From assembly GCA_038501625.1 (NCBI GenBank), contig JAZAYU010000012.1:11095338-11159337 (forward strand): a stretch of 64,000 nucleotides of DNA, in the 5' to 3' direction. The stretch is from Corbicula japonica. Taxonomy: Eukaryota; Mollusca; Bivalvia; Venerida; Cyrenidae. Made by a program: the position numbers and the translations under genes. Positions 39,101 to 51,100 of this stretch are shown piece after piece (the first letter of the stretch is position 1; each line of letters starts with the position of its first letter). The notes below the pieces were generated by a model. It saw only the letters and a program-made list of their open reading frames with translations. It had not been told where the DNA came from and did no database searches.

Positions 39101-42100
39101 ACCAATTGAGCTAACCGGGACAACGTCAAAAAAACGTTGATCGGATAGCCCTGATATATGTAATCATCACTGCACAACATCTGTAACAGGTTATTTACTG
39201 ATAACAGTACTGACTATATGTATGGGGAGACTTTGAAAGGCTCAGAGATACATTTGTATATTTTGTTATTATGCCTGTGAGACAAACAAAATGTATTTTT
39301 ATCCACAGCTGGTCTTTGCTCACTGGTGAATTTGTTTTTATATCAGTCTGTGGGACAAATAAAATGTGGTATTTATCTACAGTTGGTCTGTGTTTAGAGT
39401 TGGTTTTAAGCAAAGCTTGAACTGTATTGCATCAAAATGCCACAATAATATTGGTCTGCACAATGTGGTAGATAGGAGAAAACTGTATGCAAATATTTTA
39501 TAAAGTGAAATCACCCTATTAACCCCCTTTGGGAATGGAAAAAGTGGGCTAAATAGGGGAGTTGTCTTTATTTTAAGGTAGAAATAGTGCAAAAACTGTA
39601 AACAAGTGGTTTTATTAGCAAAGTGGTTAATTTCAGGGTGGTTTTAATAAAGGGTTTTATTGTACTTGGTTGCATCAATCTGAACATCTTATAAGGTCAG
39701 CATGACTGTAACAAACTTACTGTGGTGGGGTATACATAGCTGATGTGACGCTAACAAACTAACTATGGTGGTGTATAGGTAGCTGATGTGACTCTAACAA
39801 ACTTACTATGGTGGGGTATACATAGCTGATGTGACTCTTACAAACTTACTATGGTGGTGTATACGTAGCTGATGTGACTCTTACAAACTTACTATGGTGG
39901 GGTATACATAGCTGATGTGACTCTTACAAACTTACTGTGGTGGTGTATAGGTAGCTGATGTGACTCTAACAAACTTACTGTGGTGGTGTATAGGTAGCTG
40001 ATGTGACTCTTACTAACTTACTATGGTGGTGTATAGGTAGCTGATGTGACTCTAACAAACTTACTGTGGTGGTGTATAGGTAGCTGATGTGACTCTAACA
40101 AACTTACTATGGTGGTGTATAGGTAGCTGATGTGACTCTTACAAACTTACTATGGTGGTGTATAGGTAGCTGATGTGACTCTTACAAACTTACTATGGTG
40201 GTGTATAGGTAGCTGATGTGACTCTAACAAACTTACTATGGTGGTGTATAGGTAGCTGATGTGACTCTTACAAACTTACTATGGTGGTGTATAGGTAGCT
40301 GATGTGACTCTTACAAACTTACTGTGGTGGGGTATACGTAGCTGATGTGACTCTTACAAACTTACTGTGGTGGGGTATAGGTAGCTGATGTGACTCTTAC
40401 AAACTTACTGTGGTGGGGTATACATAGCTGATGTGACTGTAACAAACTTACTGTGGTGGGGTATACGTAGCTGATGTGACTCTTACAAACTTACTGTGGT
40501 GGGGTATACGTAGCTGATGTGACTCTTACAAACTTACTGTGGTGGGGTATAGGTAGCTGATGTGACTCTTACAAACTTACTGTGGTGGGGTATACATAGC
40601 TGATGTGACTGTAACAAACTTACTGTGGTGGGGTATACGTAGCTGATGTGACTCTAACAAACTTACTATGGTGGTGTATACGTAGCTGATGTGACTCTTA
40701 CAAACTTACTGTGGTGGGGTATACGTAGCTGATGTGACTCTTACAAACTTACTGTGGTGGGGTATACGTAGCTGATGTGACTCTTACAAACTTACTATGG
40801 TGGTGTATACGTAGCTGATGTGACTCTTACAAACTTACTGTGGTGGGGTATACGTAGCTGATGTGACTCTTACAAACTTACTGTGGTGGGGTATAGGTAG
40901 CTGATGTGACTCTTACAAACTTACTGTGGTGGGGTATACATAGCTGATGTGACTGTAACAAACTTACTGTGGTGGGGTATACGTAGCTGATGTGACTCTA
41001 ACAAACTTACTGTGGTGGTGTATAGGTAGCTGATGTGACTCTTACAAACTTACAATTTCATTTGCCACTGACCGTTCCAAGGCGGTAACCCCTCGGGTTC
41101 TCATTTTTGTTAATTGTTAGTGGTGTCTCTTTTGAAACTGATCATTTTATTAACCATGCTCTCTCCCTCTCTTCTTCTTGACTGTGTGGGGAGGCTGTTT
41201 TTTCTGAATGTGGCGATTCCTGATATGCATATTTCACCTTTTTACTGTGGTGGGGTATACGTAGCTGATGTGACTCTAACAAACTTACTGTGGTGGGGTA
41301 TATGTAGCTAGTGTGACTCTAACAAACTTACTGTGGTGGGGTATATGTAGTTGATGTGGTGGCACCAAACTGTACCCTGGAGGAAGCTACTGAGTGGTTC
41401 ACGTTCTGTTCCGAGTCGGAATGACCTCGTACAGGAAGATAGTCAGGCTTTAAAAACTCTGGTGGAGCACTGATATAGAAAGAACAAAACTATCTCATAA
41501 TGACGCTTGCTGGTAAAAAATTTCTGTAGGGTAATTGTAAATCAATCATAACTTCTAGGCCAATCTCTATGATTCTCCGATCAAAACCTCAAATTTAAGC
41601 TGGCCAAAGTGTTACAACTGTGGAAGACCGAATGAAACCATATCGTTTCCTAATAAAGGAAAAATTTGTGAAACCTTTCACCCCTTGTTAAGATTTTATA
41701 TTTGTTTGTGGTTAAAAACCAACATTTTGTGTTAATATATTCTGAATGTTTCTTAAATGCCACCTTATTTGTATACTTTATAATGTATTACCTTATAATG
41801 ACATTGCATACCTTAACAATCATGGGATGGGACAAATACAAAATCTATATGTATCAATACGCCAACTTAATTTCGAAATTGGATACAGGATCTCATAGAG
41901 ACTTGCAGATTAAATGAGACATTGTGACTGGATAATAAGTGTAAACTAACAGAATTTTTTCTGATTTGTTTTTAGTTTAAATTTTTCTTAACAATTTAAA
42001 TCAAAGTACAATGTTGAGTTGTTGATAAAAAAAGCTTTACAATCACTAGACAATACCCACAGACATAGTACACAAACCTGTCTCTGTGTTTGTCTCCTCT

Positions 42101-45100
42101 ACCTCCATATGACCTGGACCTAATGTGGGCAGGACTGGAGCCAATTCCAAGTTTATCCTTGATCACCGATGCCTTTAACATACATAGAAGAAGTATAATT
42201 ATAAACTTTAATTCTATTTTAATAATTTCAGAAAAGTAATCAAAGTTTAAAAGCCCTAAATTCAATACAAATAAATTCTTTGCATCATCCAATACAGACA
42301 GCTCTAGCTAATATACAGTGTTATTGGGCTGTCATCAGAGCTAACATTTTGTTAGATCTGATTTCAGTGAGATTGCCAACTAATAGATTTCTTGCTTTCA
42401 GAGCACTTTTCACATTTGTCTGAATCAAAACAAGCGAAGGTTTTTAAAAATAGAGAATACTGACTGACTTATTTTAACATGCAATATGGCTGTTACCATA
42501 CGGGTGAACTGTGTAGAGCCAGATCAGCCAGCACATCCATGCCTTCTGATCTGTATCTACACTGTTCCCTTTTTGATTGATTAGGATATTTCTGACCGAT
42601 ACAACCAGTCTAGATCCAGATCAGATGGCACAGATGTGCCAGCTGATCTGTATCTACACTGTTCCCTTTTTGATTGATTAGGATATTTCTGACCGATACA
42701 ACCAGTCTAGATCCATATCAGATGGCACAGATGGTCACACTGGTCACACATGTTATAAAGCCCATTCATACATGAAGTAAAGGGTTAAGAAGTGTTTAGA
42801 AAGACTCGCACCCTTTCACTCTGTTTCTTAATCCTGCCGAGCACTTCTCGTCTAAAGTCATTAAAGATGATATTCTTCAGTTCCTCCAACTTCCTTGTCT
42901 CACTTTCTATCGTAGTTTTACTGGCTCCAAGCTCCCTGTAAATGGTGGAAACAATTTAAACTGACACTGTTTAATTTGATATAGACCCTATTTTTATGAG
43001 TCTATTTATCCTTTAATCTATGGAATATGTCTGTTATCCATGAGCAAACAGAAGAGTTTCAGATCAGCTGGCACATCTTTCCCATCTTATCAGGATAAAC
43101 ACTTTTACCTTATGATTCATAAGGTTATTTCTGAACCCGAAGTGTAAATCCAGATCAGTTTGCATTAATCTGGATCACTGATTTTGATCACTGTTTGCAC
43201 TTGTGATAAAATCTCGTATATGGAGTAATGGGTTAACTGAAAATCTTCGATGGTCAACTGAAGATTTGTTCACAACAATAAAACAAATTGATTTCACAAA
43301 GTTAAACTTGAAAACAAATCTCTGACGAAGATGGATACTATGGTCTACATACCTAAGGTCTTGGACAATTTTGGCTTGTTCATTCATTTCTTTCTCCAAT
43401 AGCCTGGCTCTCTTCTTGGGGTCCAAGGATGTATCAAACACAAACTTGGGCAAGTTTTCAGCCACTACACTTGTCCGTCGCATGAATTCTGTAGGCTGCT
43501 GTCGAAATAGACACGCTTTATCAGTCAGTCAAAGAAAAATAAAATGTGGTCTATCTACAGGTGGTCTTTATTAACAAGTGACCTTTATCACAGGTAGTAC
43601 TGTGTTTGCTTGCTTTCTATTTTGCTTAGTAAGCGTTTTCAATTGTTCTTGTAATATTTACACTTCTGCAAGTTTAATTAAAGCTAATTGAAAATCCCTT
43701 GATTTGGATAAGACACTATTTGGAAGTAATTTTCAATCAAAAGAAAGTTTCAACAAAAATAAATGATTTTTGGTACAGACCTTAACATCTAAACTCTTGT
43801 TTTTAATGCTCACAATTTTATCTCATTACTCCATATATACAGGTTTTATTGCATGTGCAGTGTAAATCCAGATCAGCCAGAACATCACACCATCTGATCA
43901 AGACCTAAACTGCTCGCTTCTTGGTCAGATCTATACTTTTTGTTTTTAGATTCATTGGGTTTTTCCTGACCAAGTGTCAACCAGTGTAGATCCAGAATAG
44001 ACAGAACAGATGAGCAAGCTTATGTAGATCTACACTGGTCACACATGATAAATCCTGTATATACAGTCAAACCTGTGCTTAAGAACACCTACCGTCATTG
44101 TTCGAATATAAGCCGCACTTATGTATAAGCCGCACCGCCACCTAACCTGATGGAACAGATCAAAATGGCTTATAATGTATTTATAAGCAGCCAAACCTGT
44201 GTATTAGCCGCACCCCAACTTTTTACCGCCAAATTCTGGGAAAAAAGTGCGGCTTATATTCAGACAATGACGGTATTAACAATGACCACCTGTGGATAAT
44301 GACCACAGTTAATTTGTCTCACTAACTGATTTAAAGAATAAATTCACCGGTGAACAAAGATCACCTGCCACTTTTGGTGTTTCCCCTGAGTGGTCTTTAA
44401 AGACATGTTTGATTGTATAGAATAAAGGGTAAAGTGTGGTATTTTAAACAGTTCTGAGATAGACAACTTACATGTCCTTGGAATTCTGTCATATCTTCCA
44501 TGGAGACATTAAGTCTTTCATCCATCTGATCCATGAACAGCTCCTCGTCTTCGTCTCCGGTCAGCGATGTGAGAGTGCTGCCAAGAGCAGATAACCTCTT
44601 GCCCAGGTTCGTGTCCAAGTGTACGTCTATCCCTCTCATCTCCCACTTGATGTTCAGAATCCATTTGGCATTGCTGTTTAGTTCTGAGGTTAAAGATAAA
44701 AATATTACTTTTTACAACATGCTTCGTTAAGCATAATGTATTACAATGCTGAAGATACTGGAAACATTTAATACTAACAACCCCCTGGCAGCCAGTAGTC
44801 AACACAACAAATATGAAATGTAATGTCTGAGTAAAAATATCAGACATCTCAAACATGGTTTAGTATTGTAGTGTTTTTTTTTAGTTTTGTCAGTGATTAT
44901 TAGAACTCTTTCCCAACTCTTCTAAATGCACATACACCCATGCAATTTGTGATATTAGACCACTAAGTGCTTTGACTGATATCTGTTATGAGGAGTAATC
45001 AGTTTGAAACAACTACAGCCATCACTGAAGGTGATAAATACCCCCATCAGGGTAAAGGAAACTATAACTGCTCAGGTCTGAAAAAAAATGTTTGCCAAGA

Positions 45101-48100
45101 TAAAAGATTATTTAATTTGTTTGATTTTTTTAAATATCACTTTCTTTTTAATTTTTTTCAGCAACCATTCAAAAATCACTTCCTTATACTCAGATTTCAC
45201 TTGAATGACCAGACAATAGCACTAAATCATCAATACTACATCAACAGAAATGCTTTAACCTGTAGCCTGTGGGTTGATGGTTCGGGAGCAGACCTCATAG
45301 GTTCCCATGGGCACCACACATGCATTCATCACTTGGTCGTCTTCTTTACTGGGCTTCCAATCATCCAAGCTTGTCTCAAAGTCTTCTGCTATCCTCAGAC
45401 AAAAGCCTGTAAGTAATTTATAGTCAATATTCCTGTATCTTTAACCCCTTAACCCTTCAAACCATAGATTCACCTTTATGGCGTGAACGAACAGTGTAGA
45501 TCCAGATCAGCTGGCACATCCATGCCCTCGGATCAGGATCTGCATAGTTCACTCTTTGATCAGAAATATCCTAATTAATCTAAAAGCAAACATTGTAGAT
45601 CCTGATCAGACGGCATGGATTAGAGAAATGCTTGAGATTGAAGACAGGCTTTATTTTCAGGTTACATTAGCTAGAAACAAAGGTTAAGGTTACCTGTAAA
45701 CTTGCCCTTGCTGACCAGTGACCCAGAAGAACAGGCACAAATCTGTGTACTCTCTATGGTTAACACAACAGCAGCACCCGGCTCGTTGTCTGTAACACCA
45801 CTGGGAACCTGTTCAATATAACACAAATCAACACATGTAGCTCTCTATGGTTAACACAACAGCAGCACCCGGCTCGTTGTCTGTAACACCCCTGGGAACC
45901 TGTTCAGTATAACACAAATCAACACATGTAACTCTCTATGGTTAACACAACAGCAGCACCCGGCTCGTTGTCTGTAACACCACTGGGAACCTGTTCAATA
46001 TAACACAAATCAACACATGTAACTCTCTATGGTTAACACAACAGCAGCACCCGGCTCGTTGTCTGTAACACCACTGGGAACCTGTTCAGTATAACAAAAA
46101 TCTAAATGATTCTGACACAAATCGATGGCAAGTATCACCTATACACTATAAATATTTAACTGAACAGCTATTCAGAGTTACCCACTTGGTAAATACTAGA
46201 CAGGTGTTCAGTTGAAGGTATTCTGGTACTTAAAATAAAAAATCAAAATACAAAAAGGGGCATAACTCCATTAAATGTGACCTTGACCTAAAGAACTTGG
46301 CATTCTCACAGCTGCGCTGTCATAAGCAATATAATTTGAAAGTGAAAGTGTAATGAAGAATATTAAGAAATGGGAAAGTTATAGTCAAAGTTAAGTTTTC
46401 GTGAGTGACGGTCCAACAGACAAAGCGATCACTATGTATCGCATTTGGCAACACAAAAACAGTGCCATATATCCAAATCCAGTAAATAGAGTAATAGGCA
46501 AGCAAAGGCCTGTAATTACCATACTTACAACAAAAGAAGTAAATAGAGTAATAGGCAAGCAAAGGCCTGTAATTACCATACTTACAACAAAAGAAGTAAA
46601 TGGAGTAATAGGCAAGCAAAGGCCTGTAATTACCATACTTACAACAAAAGAAGTAAATGGAGTAATAGGCAAGCAAAGGCCTGTAATTACCATACTTACA
46701 ACAAAAGAAGTAAATGGAGTAATAGGCAAGCAAAGGCCTGTAATTACCATACTTACAACAAAAGAAGTATATGGAGTAATAGGCAAGCAAAGGCCTGTAA
46801 TTACCATACTTACAACAAAAGAAGTAAATGGAGTAATAGGCAAGCAAAGGCCTATATCATCTACAGTGAGTTGTAGGAATAGTGTGCTGAGAGCCTGTTG
46901 TGTGGATGGAGAAATCTGAGGCAGGCGGTCTATAACCTGCCGGGTGGCACTCTGAATCTCCTTGTTCAGCGCAAGTCTCTGCTCTGTCCAATACTCATAG
47001 GCATTCTTGTAGTTCAACCAAACCAACACAGCTGTAAAAAGAATTTATTGATCATTAATCTTTACAAATACCATTGTAATTAAAAATCACTTCTCATTTA
47101 GCTTCTCCAATACAGCTGTAACTATCACTAATTGCTCATTTAGCTTCACAAATACAGCTTTCCATATAAATTTGTAAGCTTCAAAAATACAGATGGTATT
47201 CTTCATTTAGATTCACAAAAACATTTGTTAATGTAAATTTCTGTTCATTTAGTTTCACAAACACATCTGTTAATATAGATTTCTGCTTATTTAGCTTCAT
47301 CAATACAGCTGTAAATTTAAAATACTGCTCATTTAGCTTCACAAATACAGCTGTAAATATAAATGGCTGCTCATTTAGCTTCACAAATACAGCAGTAAAT
47401 ATAAATTGCTACTCATTTAGCTTCAAAAAATACAGCTGTAAATAGAAATTACTGCTCTTTTAGCTTTATAAATACTGCTGTTAAACTATTTGGCTTCACC
47501 AATACAGCTGTAAATGATCTTACCTTTATCAAAAGCCAGTGGCTGAGCAAGAGCAATAGGTCGGGACATGTTGATAAGCAAAGCCTCCTGGTCAGCAGAT
47601 ACACCTGGTATCATTTCATCCTAGAACCATTAATGCAAACAATGTTCAAGTGTTATGACAGTGTTAATTTAACCCATTGTTGATCAGCCAGCACATCAGT
47701 TTTTATGTACTGGCTGATATGGATCTATCAGTTTACTCATCTATGCAATCTCTATCAGTACCAGTTAGTTTTTAGATCTATTCAATTTTTTCTGAACCAA
47801 GAAGAGAACAGTGTAGATCATGATCAGACAGAATGGATGTGCAGTATGATCTGGATCACCCATGTTGATTAAAGGCAAATCAATGGAGTAAAGGGTGAAC
47901 AGAAACAGACCAAAACTAGCAGAAACAGACTAAAACGAACAGAAACAGACCAAAACTAACAGAAACAGACCAAAACTAACAGAAACAGACCAAAACTAAC
48001 AGAAACAGACCAAAACTACAGAAACAGACCAAAACTAACAGAAACAGACCAAAACTAACAGAAACAGACCGAAACTAACAGAAAAAGACCGAAACTAACA

Positions 48101-51100
48101 GAAACAGACCAAAACTAACAGAAACAGACCAAAACTAACAGAAACAGACCAAAACTTAAGAGCCAGCAGATGTTCTGAATAGGCTCAGACTGCTCAAATG
48201 TTTTAAATATAGATTGTATGACCTTCACATTCAAACACAAAAAAGAACTAACCTGTAGAGCATTCCTGACTGATATTTTTGTTTTGAAGAAAGCCATGGT
48301 CTGGAACTCTGGGTCTGCCTCCTCAAACAATGGGTTCTGTAATAATTATGTCAAGCATAGGCATACTGGCCTCAAATCTTGCATTTTACATGGGAAGCAA
48401 ACACTGTTTTAATAAGGTGAACAATTATTATTGTGGTATTATTTAATTTGGCTGGGCCTAGTTTTCAAGCATATGACACAAATAGCATTTTAATGAGGAC
48501 ACATTAGTTCACAGGGACACATTAGTTCATGTAGTAGTATAATTCTCATATGATTAGATACGCAAAACACTGCTTGGTATACACAGTATAAAACTATGAT
48601 AAAATATCTTCTACCTGTACATCAGGTCTCTTGCTTTTTAGGAGTAAAACGCTATATGCAAGGTCTGACATTTCACTGGAGAAATGGGTGTATTTTGGGA
48701 AAATCATTTGATATTTTGGATGAGTGTTTAAGAGTATTTGAGTAAGTAGTGTGTGTGTTTTGGGTAGAGCCAGGTATGTACTGGGTGTGTTTTTGAAGTA
48801 CTTATTATTAATTTAATGTTTGTAGTATGTTTTAGGTACAGCTTGGTATGTTTGGATGTGTTTCGGGAGCATCTGGGTATTTACTGGGTAGATATCTGGG
48901 TATATATTTCATGTATTTTGGGTACATCTGAGTAACTGCTTGTTTTGAATATACCTTAATGAGCTGTCCCAGAGACAGACTGAGGTTGATCTGGGCTTTG
49001 ATAAACACCTTCTGATTCTCGTTCAATACTGAAAATATACAAACACCTACTAGAAACTGAATGCCTAATAATAAATAAATGATTATAATAAAGGTTATTA
49101 TATAAATAAATAATTTCCAATGTCTGTGCATCTTCAACCGGATATTGACCTGTGATGTCATTTTTCTACATTTAAATGAAAGTCACCATTTACGATGCAA
49201 CAGCAAGATGATGTCACTTTTTAAGAAAATCTAATGCATGTCATATAACATGTGATTAATAAATTATTTATTGATCCAGGCCATCTGATCTGTATCTACA
49301 CTGTTTGCTTCTTGGTCAGAATAACCTAATAAATTGAAGAGAACAGAATAGATCCTGATTAGTGAGCACAGATGTGCCAGCTGATCTGGATTTACACTGT
49401 CCACCTATGGACAACATCCATAATCTAAAATAACCATGGAATCCCATGGGGTAAAGAATTAACAAGGAATGTTTGTAAAACATGTTTACCCCCAAACACC
49501 AATTGGATAGTAATCTGCTTTTATTTTATTGAAGGTCACTGTGACCTTGACCTACTGACCTCAAAATCAATCGGGTCATCTACTTATGACGACTTACCTC
49601 CCTACCTAATCTGAAACATGTATGTCAACTTGGTTTCTAGTTATTGATCGGACAAGGTTTGTTACGGACGGACAGACGTAAAAACCAACGGTAAAGGGCG
49701 GCATAATTACTTGCTGTCCTTACTACATTATCCCTCCTTATGATAGAATTAGGACAGATTATGGTTCTTACCAACACTAGGATTACCAGCAGTTTCCTGT
49801 GAGGCCATCTGTACTCTATTAGAGACCTCAAGATCTATTGCCTCTGTCTCCAGTCTCACTGCACTCATCGTCGGGGTTGTTGCTGTAATCTGTATTCCCT
49901 GAAAACATGCCAAAACTCAGAAAATATAGTGTTTGACCTAATTAACGTGCCAGGGCGTGAACTACGCAAAATGTTGACCAGTGCAAAATGAAACTAGTGT
50001 ACTTAACAGAAATTGAGAGAACTTGTTTTGCTATTTACAGAAAAGTAAAGGAGAGAATAATTAATATACAAAGGTAGTTATTTTTGTGAATTTCATGCTC
50101 TGATCAATACACTTATTCAAAACCACCATTAAATATACAATTGAACTTAAAACATATATCTGAAAATTGAGAACCTTAAGTTTAATCATTTACTCCATAT
50201 GCATGTTTTATTGCATGCACCATCAGTGTAGATCCAGATCAGCTGCCAAACTTTGTGCCATCTGATCAGGATCTACACTGTTTGCTTCTTGGTCAGAAAT
50301 AACCTAATGAATCAATAAGCTCACAGTGTAGATCCTGATCAGATTGCATGGATATTCCAGCTGATCTGGATCTACACCATTCGCCCGTGGATAATAGCCA
50401 TATCTCATAGAGCAAAAGGTTCATAACTAATGAAAGTGCTGTGTCACTGAAAACTACAAAATTGTATGCCCATGAATATAGATTGCATCCTCAGTGAGAT
50501 TAACCCTTTCCTCCATATATTCGCATTTTTATGCATGTGCGACCAGTGTAGATCCAGATCAGCCGGTACATCTGTGCCGTCTGATCAGGATCTGCACTGG
50601 TCACATTTTGGTCAGAAATAACCTAATGAATCAAAAAGCAAACAGTGCAGATCCAGATCAGACGGCACAGATGTGCCAACTGATCTGGATCTACACTGTT
50701 CGCCCAAGCAATAAAGGTGTCTATGGAGGACAGGGTTAAATCTTATGTATCAAGGGTTGTATGCAACTGTTGTAACTACATTGATGTAAAGACGGAGTTA
50801 CAATAGTCCTGCATGCCACCCTTATTATGGTCTTACCTTAAGTCTAAAATGAAGGGAGTAAAGGATCTGTTGTTTTGGCGAGGGTTTCATGGTCTCTTCA
50901 GAATCTGACCATATTGGAACTGGTCGGTCCTTCCCTGACACCTTCTGCAGCAACTCATTCACCTCCTGAAATAAGTAAATAACTTTATCTTTTAGTCTTT
51001 TAGGCTTATAAATCCCATGTATGACAGGTGTAAATCTTTCAACCTTACACCCAAATGCATTAAATGTTACAGTGTTTGATTTTTTTGGGAAGTGCAGAAA

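Noticed and set aside
46320..46847. 175-codon minus frame rich in YYSIYFFCCKYG
   Set aside because: A different frame of the same array; the BLTP1 frame explains the sequence.
46401..46919. 172-codon plus-strand open frame of repeated RPVITILTTKEV
   Set aside because: It is the antisense of the 57-bp array; it is open only because the unit is a multiple of 3.
47895..48155. Possible CRISPR or coding repeat
   Set aside because: A head-to-tail 20-bp minisatellite with no spacers.
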